DNA of 62,339 nucleotides from an uncultured Lachnospiraceae bacterium (lineage in GTDB: Bacteria; Bacillota; Clostridia; Lachnospirales; Lachnospiraceae): the NCBI GenBank assembly GCA_910584725.1, contig CAJUBE010000012.1, positions 1 to 62,339 of the forward strand, read 5' to 3'. The notes under the pieces were generated by a model that had not been told where the DNA came from, did no database searches, and was given only the letters and a program-made list of their open reading frames with translations. Made by a program: the position numbers and the translations under genes. Position 1 is the first letter of the stretch, and each line of letters starts with the position of its first letter. This document shows, in pieces, positions 8,385 to 16,178 of this stretch.

Positions 8385-9947
8385 TTATAAAACCCTTCTG
8401 AACTGATACTTATACATATCGGCATACATCCCGCCGGAGGAGCTGGGTGTCAGCCGATCATCCAGTGCGCCCATATTTACCGCAAAACCGCTGTCCACAA
8501 CGGAAAACGCCCCATCCTTGAACCGGAACTGTGACGTAAAATCGGGGATCCCCAGATCACCGCTGATCCGGATATTCCCTATGATATTTCGTAACGCCTC
8601 CCTCATCTGTTCTATTTTGGCATTGTTCTTCGTATGGTTGATCAGGTGATCCGCCTTTTTCGGCAGCCCGCCGATCTTTCCGTCAGGCATCATATAAAGA
8701 TCTTCCAGAGAAATATCTTCTCCCGTGACTCCTTTCAGATAGCGCCGCACCTCCTGTAGATCCGTGGCATACTGATATGCGTTGTAGGGCAGATTCCCCA
8801 CGCTGTCCGCAATCCCTATGTAATACCGGTACATCTTGTCGCTGTACTTTTTCTCCACCAGTTCCCGCGCCTTTTCCCGGACAGTTTCATCCTCTATCCC
8901 GTCCACGGTTACCGTTCCATTGCTTCCGATCCGTATCTGCATCCCCTCTATGTCCTCACGGGAAATGCCCATGCCTTCCAGTTCTTTTACGAACGCATCC
9001 GAAAAGCTGTTTTTCAGCTCCGCTCTCTGCTGCGCCTTCTCTGTGTCTTTCAGATTGGCAAAAATCTTTACATACTCCCGCTCCGCCTCGCTTAACTCCT
9101 TACCCTCCGCCAGATCCTGCAGCAGTTCCCACACCGTGCGTTCCCCTTTGTACTTCTTTTCTTCCGGCAGGCTGTCAAACTGCTTCTGGTGGAGCTGCTC
9201 CATCTCTTTTCTGTAATTTTGCTCCGTCTCCCGCAGAACCGCGTTATATGCATCAAGATAATCCCGCCAGTTTTCATCCTTCCGGTTGTATGCACTGTAC
9301 AGATTTCCATATGCTTCCCTGACGGCGTCCGTCTTTTCATGCTCCTTATTTTCGCAGACATGGAAACTGATCCTATAAAAATCATCCGGGGACACTTCTT
9401 CCCCGTTTCCGTTTTCCACCTTAAGGCAATATTCGTTGGTATTGATATCCCAGTTAGGGACGGTCAGTTTTTTTCGTCCCTCACCGTCCCACTCCGCCTT
9501 CCCTACCTGATTCCCGTATCTGTCATACAGGGTAAGGTCGTAATCACAGCCCTCCGGCATATCTATATAAGCCTCGACACCAAAATAATTGCGCTGGAAG
9601 TTCGGAAATGGGATGGTGAAGTTATAGAAATCCACATCCTTTTTATCACTGAGGCTTCCTTTCAGGCTGCTGGTCTCGTCCTTGATCAGAAAGTTCAGGT
9701 CAAGAAACGCGCTGCCCTTATCCTTGTCATAGACCTCATAGGTGGTGTTCGGTCTGCGGAAAGTATCGTTGCTGCTGAGGGTACAGGTGTCCTCCCGCAA
9801 TTCCACGTTCTTAAGCTTGCTTTTATGTATTACCCCGTTCGCGTCGACACAAGCGGCCATTTCTTTTCTCGACATAAAGAATATCGGTCTTTTTCTGAAA
9901 GCCGCTCCCCATTCAGAGCCTGTGTTATTTACTGTATTGGTTTCCAT
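8385..9947 (-). CDS. Uncharacterised PPC-domain-like protein, paralogue 1
   Basis: This is a 520-residue protein of unknown function. Residues of about 80-205 resemble a bacterial pre-peptidase C-terminal (PPC) beta-sandwich: LKGSLSDKKDVDFYNF, PEGCDYDLTLYDRYGNQVG, then YCLKVENG. A helical, charged middle region follows, then a short beta element (IRIGSNGTVTVDG) and a helical C-terminus with ISLEDLYMMPDGKIGG. No signal peptide or membrane segment is seen. The gene at 11172-12587 encodes a clear paralogue with the same order of parts. The ATG at 9947 is used because GGAGG lies 8 nt upstream; an ATG at 9971 is also in frame. A 69-nt block just upstream is shared with the paralogue locus. Confidence 0.78.
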   Translation of the reverse strand: METNTVNNTGSEWGAAFRKRPIFFMSRKEMAACVDANGVIHKSKLKNVELREDTCTLSSNDTFRRPNTTYEVYDKDKGSAFLDLNFLIKDETSSLKGSLSDKKDVDFYNFTIPFPNFQRNYFGVEAYIDMPEGCDYDLTLYDRYGNQVGKAEWDGEGRKKLTVPNWDINTNEYCLKVENGNGEEVSPDDFYRISFHVCENKEHEKTDAVREAYGNLYSAYNRKDENWRDYLDAYNAVLRETEQNYRKEMEQLHQKQFDSLPEEKKYKGERTVWELLQDLAEGKELSEAEREYVKIFANLKDTEKAQQRAELKNSFSDAFVKELEGMGISREDIEGMQIRIGSNGTVTVDGIEDETVREKARELVEKKYSDKMYRYYIGIADSVGNLPYNAYQYATDLQEVRRYLKGVTGEDISLEDLYMMPDGKIGGLPKKADHLINHTKNNAKIEQMREALRNIIGNIRISGDLGIPDFTSQFRFKDGAFSVVDSGFAVNMGALDDRLTPSSSGGMYADMYKYQFRRVL

Positions 9948-9968
9948 CTTACGTCCTCCGTGGTTATT

Positions 9969-10037
9969 CATTCTAATTCATTTTCGCATTATGCCACCTG
10001 CCAATAATACGAATCAACCTTCAAAAAAGTTTCACCG
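9969..10037. repeat. Duplicated upstream block, copy 1
   Basis: These 69 nt match 12719-12788 with only a few differences. Inside is a dyad, TTCGCATTAT / ATAATACGAA (9983-9992 and 10004-10013), with an 11-nt spacer and one mismatch. The block lies upstream of PPC-like paralogue 1 on the minus strand and overlaps the start of a small plus-strand ORF. It could be an operator, a divergent promoter region, or simply the edge of a duplication. Confidence 0.8.
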
Positions 10038-10200
10038 CCGTGAAATTATGGAAAAAATAGATGAAGAAACTATATTACGCATTAACCAGCTTAATGCGAT
10101 CCTTATCAAATCTAAACGATATGATGATTTAGAGCGTACTACCTACGATCCTGACTATCAGGAACAGCTTCTGATCGAGCTTGTGCCTGAAAAAGCGTAA
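9991..10200 (+). CDS. Small hypothetical protein or remnant
   Basis: This 69-codon ORF begins MPPANNTNQPSKKFHRR and continues through DEETILRINQLNAILIKSKRYDD to a YDPDYQEQLLIEL ending. Composition and predicted helices look like real protein, unlike the shadow sequence upstream of it in the same frame. No ribosome site precedes the ATG at 9991; another ATG at 10048 would give 50 residues. The first 15 codons are repeated at the second copy of the duplicated block (12742 onward), where the frame then diverges. It may be the tail of an inactivated gene. Function is unknown. Confidence 0.45.
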   Translation: MPPANNTNQPSKKFHRREIMEKIDEETILRINQLNAILIKSKRYDDLERTTYDPDYQEQLLIELVPEKA

Positions 10201-10314
10201 ACCACTTTCATCCAGTCCTGCTTCGTTTTTATGAATCTGTCTGTCTTGGTGTGCCGTTCTATGTAGCGGCGGTTATTCAGTCTTTATCTGGCTACAATTC
10301 TATAAACTGAAATT

Positions 10315-11070
10315 TTAATCGACTCTTCCAATGTATGCGACTGTTTTATTTCCCATAGCCACCATTTGGTCTTGGGCATATTTCTCAAACAATTCGTTAA
10401 GCTCATTGAGAAATTCGCTATAATTTTTGTCCTCTTTTCTCAAGGTATATGAGCCTGATAAACTGCGGCTGATGAATTTATCTTTGTTATAATATAGCGG
10501 ATTATCAAATTCCACATATTCATAACTATCATCAAAATACCGTCGGATTCTTATATCATCTTTCTTGATTCCTCCGTTAAAACCCTTAAAATTCGGACAG
10601 AATTTTGAATAGATTTTAAAACTATCCTGATTAATCCCACTTGACATATCACGTACATTCCAAATCAGAAAAACCATTTTATCATTCCTAAGTATTCTTC
10701 TGCTTTCTCTTTTGAAAGAGTCAACATCAAACCAATGAAACGCCTGTGCCGTTGTGATAAAGTCAACAGATCCTTCCTTTAATTTAGTTTCATCCGCATT
10801 TCCGTTAATCGCCCTAAATCCCTTATATCCGCTCAATTCTTCAATAGCAGTATTTCTCATATCATCATTTGGCTCAACACAATATACAAAACTTCCCTTT
10901 TGCAGTAATTGTTTCGCAAACTTTCCTGTTCCCGAACCTATATCAGCGATAACGGATTGTTCCGAAAATCCGTACTTAGAATAAAGGCTCTCAACAAACG
11001 CATCAGCATAATCCGGTCTGCCTGCTGTGTAATCATTTGCCAAACTGTTAAATTTCTGTGTGTTATCCAT
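10315..11070 (-). CDS. Class I SAM-dependent methyltransferase
   Basis: The 251-residue protein has the methyltransferase fold motifs in order: DIGSGTGKFAKQL (motif I, SAM binding), VEPNDDMRNTA (motif II) and FITTAQAFHWFD (motif IV). The opening KFNSLANDYTAGRPDYADAF is typical of the UbiE/Methyltransf_11-like group of orphan enzymes. The substrate cannot be told. The start has GGAG at 10 nt. The gene is noticeably AT-rich, like the next gene upstream (11172-12587) and unlike the surrounding 8-10 kb, which suggests a separate origin. Confidence 0.88.
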   Translation of the reverse strand: MDNTQKFNSLANDYTAGRPDYADAFVESLYSKYGFSEQSVIADIGSGTGKFAKQLLQKGSFVYCVEPNDDMRNTAIEELSGYKGFRAINGNADETKLKEGSVDFITTAQAFHWFDVDSFKRESRRILRNDKMVFLIWNVRDMSSGINQDSFKIYSKFCPNFKGFNGGIKKDDIRIRRYFDDSYEYVEFDNPLYYNKDKFISRSLSGSYTLRKEDKNYSEFLNELNELFEKYAQDQMVAMGNKTVAYIGRVD

Positions 11071-11171
11071 TCTAAACTCTCCGTGAAATTCCGATTTATC
11101 GTTGCTTCATTATATATCCGTTTTTCAAAAAAGAAAGCAATTTCTTATACTTCCCCCCTCCTCCTTGATAT

Positions 11172-12587
11172 TTATATTGACACATTATCTTTTATCTGAA
11201 TTTTGCCATTTCTAACACGAAATCCAATATTTAATTCAGATAAAATTCTCTTGTGCTGTGTCTGTTCGTAATTCTTGATTGCCAATATATCTGATTGATA
11301 ATTTTCATAAGTCAAATTATTTCCAGGCTCATTAAGCAGCTTATCCAAACTACGGGATATTCCTCCAATGATTCCATGATCCACTTTTACATCATCAAGT
11401 GATATTTTCCCGTTTGTTGCCTTATGTAAGAATTTTTCCAGATCGACTGCCGCTTTTAAGAGATACCTTTCTCTTTCAGACATATTTTGTATATCAGTAT
11501 CCAAGGTAAAATAGATATCCATAAGTTTTTCTGAAAATTCTTTAAGAGTGGTTTCAACCCTTGACTTTATCCATCCATCATCTATTCCATCTACAGTTGC
11601 CTCTCCATCTGCACCTATCTGTATATTGAAGGAATATTCCGAAAGATCTATTCCCGTGCTTTCCAGCCTCTGCGTTATTTCCTTTAATGTTGTACTTAAT
11701 TCTGCAGTTGCTTTCGCAGTATCAACTTCCTGTGCAGTAGCAAAAATATCAACGAAAGCATTTTCCTGTTCTGTGAGCTTCTCTCCCATTGCCATTTTTT
11801 GTAAGAGTTCTTTTATTTCACTTTTATCCGGAGCCTTTTCTCCTTGCCAATATTCTTTTGCCTGCTCCATATGCAGTTGATCCATCTGCTCTGCATAATA
11901 ATCCTTATATTTTTTTCTGATCTTTTCTAATGCCTGTATCTCCTCTGTTGCATCCTGCCCATCATGTAATTTTTTCCGTAATGCATAACCATACTCCGAC
12001 ATTTCCTCCATTTGCTTAGCAAGAATATTGTTTTTATCTGCCTGATTTGTCTGAAAGGAAAGATGATAATATTCATCTGGATTGACATCAGAACCGTCCT
12101 TTGCCTGCACCTTTACCATATAGCCCCTGTTTTCCAGGTTCCAGTTTGGTAAGGTTATACTTTTTCCACCATTTCCATTATCCACTCCAATCCCTACCTG
12201 ATTTCCTTCACTATCATAAAGAACCAAATTGTAATCGCATCCTTCCGGAATATGATCGAGTGTTATTTGCAGCTCAAGATTATACTTGCCTAACAATAAT
12301 ACATTTTGAGTTCTATACCAAAATATGTCGAATTTATAATAGTCCACATCTTCTACATCAGATAACCGCCCCTTTAAATATCCTTCCGGCTTGTCAATGA
12401 GGTAGGTTAAATCTAAATCTCTTCCGGTCCAATCCTTCCCTATATATTTATTACTTTTCCAGAAATAATCATTTGAAACCTTTTGATTTTCCTCAATTAC
12501 CTTCTTGTTCTTAAAAAACTCCGCATCATGCTTAAATTCTTGTCCTAAAGGTTGATGATGTAATACCACATGATTTATTACAGCCAT
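11172..12587 (-). CDS. Uncharacterised PPC-domain-like protein, paralogue 2
   Basis: This 471-residue protein is a paralogue of the 8385-9947 product with the same architecture: a PPC-like sandwich (LKGRLSDVEDVDYYKF, PEGCDYNLVLYDSEGNQVG, YMVKVQAKDG), a charged helical middle, the beta element IQIGADGEATVDGIDD, and a C-terminal helical part with ISLDDVKVDHGIIGG. No signal peptide or membrane segment is visible. The start has GGAGGGAG upstream. Coding sequence is much more AT-rich than paralogue 1, so this looks less like a fresh tandem duplication than a related gene of different origin or age. A 26-codon ORF with a strong ribosome site precedes it by 16 nt. Function is unknown. Confidence 0.78.
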   Translation of the reverse strand: MAVINHVVLHHQPLGQEFKHDAEFFKNKKVIEENQKVSNDYFWKSNKYIGKDWTGRDLDLTYLIDKPEGYLKGRLSDVEDVDYYKFDIFWYRTQNVLLLGKYNLELQITLDHIPEGCDYNLVLYDSEGNQVGIGVDNGNGGKSITLPNWNLENRGYMVKVQAKDGSDVNPDEYYHLSFQTNQADKNNILAKQMEEMSEYGYALRKKLHDGQDATEEIQALEKIRKKYKDYYAEQMDQLHMEQAKEYWQGEKAPDKSEIKELLQKMAMGEKLTEQENAFVDIFATAQEVDTAKATAELSTTLKEITQRLESTGIDLSEYSFNIQIGADGEATVDGIDDGWIKSRVETTLKEFSEKLMDIYFTLDTDIQNMSERERYLLKAAVDLEKFLHKATNGKISLDDVKVDHGIIGGISRSLDKLLNEPGNNLTYENYQSDILAIKNYEQTQHKRILSELNIGFRVRNGKIQIKDNVSI

Positions 12588-12603
12588 TCCGTTTCTCCCT
12601 CCG

Positions 12604-12684
12604 CTATGCTAATACAGTCAAAATATTGCCTCTCTTTTCTCTGACCCCTTTGTAATTTGTTAAATCAACATCCATGTAACTCAT
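12604..12684 (-). CDS. 26-codon small ORF before PPC-like paralogue 2
   Basis: The ORF reads MSYMDVDLTNYKGVREKRGN then ILTVLA. It has an excellent ribosome site (AAGGAGGAG, 9 nt before the ATG) and ends 16 nt before the start of the paralogue 2 gene, inside whose own ribosome site region it terminates. It could be a leader peptide, a translated coupling ORF, or a remnant of an older gene start. There is no similar ORF upstream of paralogue 1. Confidence 0.5.
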   Translation of the reverse strand: MSYMDVDLTNYKGVREKRGNILTVLA

Positions 12685-12718
12685 AAACCTTCTCCTCCTT
12701 GATGAAATGATGTTTTTA

Positions 12719-12788
12719 CATTCTAATTCGTTTTTCGTATTATGCCATTTGTCAATAATACGAATCAGCCTTCAAAAAAGTTTCACCG
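12719..12788. repeat. Duplicated upstream block, copy 2
   Basis: Partner of 9969-10037. It holds a perfect 10-bp dyad, TTCGTATTAT / ATAATACGAA (12734-12743 and 12755-12764), with an 11-nt spacer. On the plus strand it encodes MPFVNNTNQPSKKFHR, the same start as the small ORF at 9991, but the frame then runs into unrelated sequence. Confidence 0.8.
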
Positions 12789-12819
12789 GCTTTTCTTTTT
12801 ATGCACGTTTTCGCGGCGG

Positions 12820-12918
12820 TCATTTCATGTCGTAGATGTCTGCGCCATATGGAAGATCCAGCTTTTTATCCTCACTCAACCCGGATTGCACCGTGTGACT
12901 ATTTATTGCACGAAATGA
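12820..12918 (-). pseudogene. Possible C-terminal remnant of a lost gene
   Basis: An open stretch without a start codon ends in the protein-like sequence LSEDKKLDLPYGADIYDMK followed by TGA. It contains part of two tandem, imperfect 16-nt repeats (AGTCATTTCGTGCAAT and AGTCACACGGTGCAAT). The rest of 12790-12967 holds no recognisable gene. The reading is suggestive only. Confidence 0.3.
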
Positions 12919-12967
12919 CTATCCGTTTTACAGGATGCCCTCCACGAAGTCCCCAACTTCTCCTTCC

Positions 12968-13588
12968 TTACACAAAATAATCAAGATAGCCCTGCAACAG
13001 ATTTGCAAGTTTCCCGATGTGCACACCGTCAACAAAGGAATGATGTACCTGTACGGAAAACGGAAGCATTACTTTCTCGCCGCGGACAAAATACTTTCCC
13101 CAGTCAATCATCGGTGTGGCATTGTCCTTTTTCCCGGATTCCGTATGCGAAATATGGGTAAATGAAACCCACGGAAAGGAGGAAAACTGGTAAATGTCAT
13201 TTCCCATAGGTGCGGTAAAATATTCCTTCTGTTTCCTTACGGTATCGGCGGCAAGGGAAACATACGCCTCTACGGTGTCCTGCATTTCTACATTGACTAC
13301 TTTGAAAAGCTCGCTGCCGTTATCAAGGTAGGTAAACGATGTGTTGATTTTGTCATAGATAACAGGCTTTCCCTCCCAAAAACGACAGCGAAATTCTTCA
13401 ATTTCGTTGGCACATTTTGTCACGGCGAATATGAGAGAAAATGTAAAGGAATAGCCCCGTTCTCTGATTCTTCGCAAAAAATTTGTAATATCCAGTTCAA
13501 ATGTCACACAATACTGTGGCTGCACGCTGTTTCTGAAAATCTGACAGTGCATCGCCCGATTCCATGTCGTTAAATCAATTTCTCTCAC
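12968..13588 (-). CDS. cat: Chloramphenicol acetyltransferase-like (CatA family) enzyme
   Basis: The 206-residue product has the CatA fold signature: REIDLTTWNR near the start, a CxxxF-rich beta core and the catalytic HHSFVDGVH motif, where the second histidine is the general base. CatA enzymes transfer acetyl from acetyl-CoA to chloramphenicol; many Firmicutes homologues are untested for that activity. The start is taken as GTG at 13588 because AAAGGAG lies just upstream and a consensus sigma-A promoter occupies 13647-13675. An ATG at 13675 in the same frame would overlap the promoter -35 box and cannot be the start. Length fits the family (about 210-220 aa). Confidence 0.85.
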   Translation of the reverse strand: MREIDLTTWNRAMHCQIFRNSVQPQYCVTFELDITNFLRRIRERGYSFTFSLIFAVTKCANEIEEFRCRFWEGKPVIYDKINTSFTYLDNGSELFKVVNVEMQDTVEAYVSLAADTVRKQKEYFTAPMGNDIYQFSSFPWVSFTHISHTESGKKDNATPMIDWGKYFVRGEKVMLPFSVQVHHSFVDGVHIGKLANLLQGYLDYFV

Positions 13589-13646
13589 ACTACTCTCCTT
13601 TCCGAAGCGTTTCGTTCTCGTTACTATACTTATTCTTCCCACGTTT

Positions 13647-13675
13647 ATTATATCTCCCGTGTTGTATGATGTCAA
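13647..13675 (-). promoter_or_regulatory. Consensus sigma-A promoter of the cat-like gene
   Basis: The minus strand reads TTGACA (13670-13675), a 17-bp spacer and TATAAT (13647-13652), a perfect match to the housekeeping consensus. Two direct copies of an ATAATACAACGC-like word lie in and just upstream of the -35 region, a possible regulator site. Confidence 0.85.
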
Positions 13676-13697
13676 TGCGTTGTATTATGTCCGTGGG

Positions 13698-13729
13698 TTA
13701 AAAAAGAGGACTTACACCTCTGTAAGCCC
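13698..13729 (-). terminator. Rho-independent terminator of the GntR gene
   Basis: On the minus strand GGGCTTACA and TGTAAGTCC form a 9-bp stem with a GAGG loop, followed by a T-rich run. It lies 15 nt past the GntR stop and separates it from the cat-like gene promoter. Confidence 0.85.
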
Positions 13730-13743
13730 TGATTCTCAGAAAT

Positions 13744-14415
13744 CTATTCTATACCCAGTTCCCGTATTGCGTGCATGATGTGGATCTTCATCGCATTTTT
13801 AGCCCCCTCCGCGTTTCTCTGCCCTAAAAAATCCATAATCATTCGGTGGTCAGTGACCGTATCAGAAGCAGCTTTCGGACTCACAGCCGACAGGGTGACG
13901 CCTTTTGCAATCGCCTCATAAAGAATGGGCATAAGCTGATTCATAAACTCATTATGCGTCGCCTGTGCAATCGCCTTATGAAAGGCATGTTCATTGTCGG
14001 TACGGTCCTGCCCGGCTCTGATCTCCTGCTCAATCTTTTCGCCCAATTCCAAAATCCTTTTTATCTCTGCGTCCGTTCCCCTGACCGCCGCCAAACCGGC
14101 GGCTTCCGGTTCGAAAATCAGACGCATTTCATAAAGGTCTCTTGCATTTACTTTTATATCCGACAGTTCCCTTAACCCGGGTGATGTCTCAAACGCCGCC
14201 GGTGTGACAAAGGTTCCTTTTCCTCTCTGGATTTCAAGAATGTTATAAGCCACCAGAATTCGTATGGCTTCTCTCAAGGTTGTTCTGCTGACATTCAGTT
14301 CCGCTGCCAGTTCGTTTTCGTTTGGCAATTTGTCTCCGGCTTTATAGCGTTTTTCTATTGTAATCATGGTCAGTATCGTATCTGCAATACTTTGTGAAAG
14401 CATTTTGCTGCTCAT
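13744..14415 (-). CDS. GntR-family regulator, FadR subfamily
   Basis: The 223-residue protein has an N-terminal winged helix (LPNENELAAELNVSRTTLREAIRIL, wing QRGKGTFV) and a C-terminal all-helical FCD ligand domain (YEMRLIFEPEAAGLAA, FHKAIAQATHN, DHRMIMDFL). The Asp and His residues in these segments are those that bind a metal in FCD proteins. Such regulators sense carboxylic acids. It lies 10 nt downstream of gpsA on the same strand but has its own terminator. Its target is not evident. Confidence 0.9.
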   Translation of the reverse strand: MSSKMLSQSIADTILTMITIEKRYKAGDKLPNENELAAELNVSRTTLREAIRILVAYNILEIQRGKGTFVTPAAFETSPGLRELSDIKVNARDLYEMRLIFEPEAAGLAAVRGTDAEIKRILELGEKIEQEIRAGQDRTDNEHAFHKAIAQATHNEFMNQLMPILYEAIAKGVTLSAVSPKAASDTVTDHRMIMDFLGQRNAEGAKNAMKIHIMHAIRELGIE

Positions 14416-14425
14416 ATCCCCTTAT

Positions 14426-15442
14426 TTATTCCTCTTCCCACGGAATCAGCGGATTCTCGATCTTTTTATCCCGCAGCATCAAATTCTTCACCGCCTCGTC
14501 CACGGGCATCCCGTCGAAGAGCACCGCGTTCACCTGCTCAATGATGGGAAGCTGCACTCCGTACTTTTCCGCAAGCCCCATTGCCGCCTTGGCGGAGTAA
14601 ACGCCCTCCACCACCATCTTCACCTCGTTCATCGCCTGTTCCATCGTATAGCCTTTGCCGATCAGGATACCGGCGCGGCGGTTTCTGGAATGCATGGAAG
14701 CGCAGGTCACGATCAGGTCGCCGATGCCGGTAAGCCCGCTGAACGTCTCAATCCTGCCGCCCATGGCAAGCCCCAGCCTTGCGATCTCCGTAATACCTCT
14801 GGTAATGAGCGCCGCTTTCGTGTTGTCACCGTAGCCAAGCCCGTCGGCGATTCCCGCCGCCAGCGCCACCACGTTTTTTAACGCCGCGCCAAGCTCAATA
14901 CCGAGCACATCCGGGCTGATATAGACGCGGAACACCTCGTTCATAAAGATATTCTGGAGATACTCGGCAGTCGCCTTCTTCTCCGCTCCCACCACGATCG
15001 TCGTGGGGATGCCTCTGCCCACTTCCTCCGCGTGGGACGGACCCGAAAGTACCGCCACTTCCGCCTGTGGGATTTCCTCCTCTATGATCTGGGAAAGGGT
15101 CATCAGTGTCTTTTCCTCAATTCCCTTCGCCACATTGACGATGATCTGTCCCTCCCGCACGAAGGGCTGCATGGAATGGGACGTGCCTCTCGTATACGGC
15201 GAGGGAACCGCCAGCACAAGCACGTCCTTATCCTTCACCGCCGCCTCTAAGTCCGTGGTAAACGCCATGTCCTCCGGCAGCTTTACCCCCGGCAGCTTAT
15301 CCTTATGCTCATGCTCTTTTTTCAGCATCTCAATCTCCGGCTCCATGATTGACCAGACCGTAACTTTATGACCGTTCTTGTGGAGAAGAACCGCTAACGC
15401 CGTCCCCCAGCTTCCTGCGCCTATGATACTGATATCCGCCAT
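14426..15442 (-). CDS. gpsA: Glycerol-3-phosphate dehydrogenase [NAD(P)+]
   Basis: The enzyme reduces dihydroxyacetone phosphate to sn-glycerol 3-phosphate, the backbone for phospholipids. The 338-residue product opens with the Rossmann motif SIIGAGSWGTALAVLL, has KGIEEKTLMTLSQ, the substrate-binding block GAALKNVVALAAGIADGLGYGDNTKAALITRG with the catalytic Lys, and GLTGIGDLIVTC. The ATG at 15442 is used because GGAGGGG is just upstream; the frame stays open for 21 further codons upstream. It follows plsY by 62 nt and der before that, a conserved Firmicutes order linking membrane lipid precursors with ribosome assembly. Confidence 0.97.
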   Translation of the reverse strand: MADISIIGAGSWGTALAVLLHKNGHKVTVWSIMEPEIEMLKKEHEHKDKLPGVKLPEDMAFTTDLEAAVKDKDVLVLAVPSPYTRGTSHSMQPFVREGQIIVNVAKGIEEKTLMTLSQIIEEEIPQAEVAVLSGPSHAEEVGRGIPTTIVVGAEKKATAEYLQNIFMNEVFRVYISPDVLGIELGAALKNVVALAAGIADGLGYGDNTKAALITRGITEIARLGLAMGGRIETFSGLTGIGDLIVTCASMHSRNRRAGILIGKGYTMEQAMNEVKMVVEGVYSAKAAMGLAEKYGVQLPIIEQVNAVLFDGMPVDEAVKNLMLRDKKIENPLIPWEEE

Positions 15443-15504
15443 CTGATACCCCTCCTTACCCTTTCTATCCTCATCTTCTTCAACGCACTTCCGTTTCCCT
15501 GCCA

Positions 15505-16176
15505 TTATTTTTCTTCCGCAGTTTTCTCCGCCCCCGAGCTCTTGTGCGTCAGATAAGTTTTCCGCTCGGAACCGCTTAGAAGCCGCTTGATATTCTCCCG
15601 GTGCTTCCAGTAAGCCATCACCGTCAGAAATCCCGCTATGACATACATTTCAATCAAAAGAGCCTGTGTCATGCCAAATATTCCCAGCTGCCCAAGTATC
15701 ACCAGCTCAATCATAAATCCGGCATACACCAGGAGCGAACCAAGAGACACATAGTGAGTGATAAAAAACGCGCCAAAGAATAATATGATTCCCATCGGTA
15801 TCAGATACGGATGGAAGGACAGAATCAGTCCTGCCGTAGCCGCAATGCCCTTTCCGCCTTTAAATTTCAGGTAAAAAGGAAAGTTATGTCCGATAATCGC
15901 TCCCGCCGCCGTATACATTTTCAGCAGATAAACCATGTCCGGGTGGGAAGAGTCAAAAATAACAGCCGTAATCACAACGGCAAGTATGCACTTCATAATA
16001 TCCCCCAGAAGCACAAGGAGCCCCGCCTTCGTCCCGAATACCCGGAGCGTATTCGTGGTGCCCGCATTGCCGCTGCCGTAATTTCTGATGTCTATACCGT
16101 GCAGTCTCCCATAGATATAGGCTGTCTGAAAAAGCCCAAACACATATCCGATCAGTAAACAAACAACCCGTACCAC
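15505..16176 (-). CDS. plsY: Acyl-phosphate:glycerol-3-phosphate acyltransferase
   Basis: This membrane enzyme acylates the 1-position of glycerol 3-phosphate using acyl phosphate made by PlsX. The 223-residue protein has the three conserved loops: GSGNAGTTNTLRVFG, GHNFPFYLKFKGGKGIA and the later membrane-embedded loop, with about five to seven membrane segments. The start is a GTG two nucleotides after the der stop. The polar C-terminal tail of about 25 residues (SERKTYLTHKSSG onward) is longer than in many homologues. Confidence 0.95.
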   Translation of the reverse strand: MVRVVCLLIGYVFGLFQTAYIYGRLHGIDIRNYGSGNAGTTNTLRVFGTKAGLLVLLGDIMKCILAVVITAVIFDSSHPDMVYLLKMYTAAGAIIGHNFPFYLKFKGGKGIAATAGLILSFHPYLIPMGIILFFGAFFITHYVSLGSLLVYAGFMIELVILGQLGIFGMTQALLIEMYVIAGFLTVMAYWKHRENIKRLLSGSERKTYLTHKSSGAEKTAEEK

Positions 16177-16178
16177 TT

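Noticed and set aside
9742..9990. Upstream extension of the small ORF at 9991
   Set aside because: It is antisense to the PPC-like gene and has shadow-type composition.
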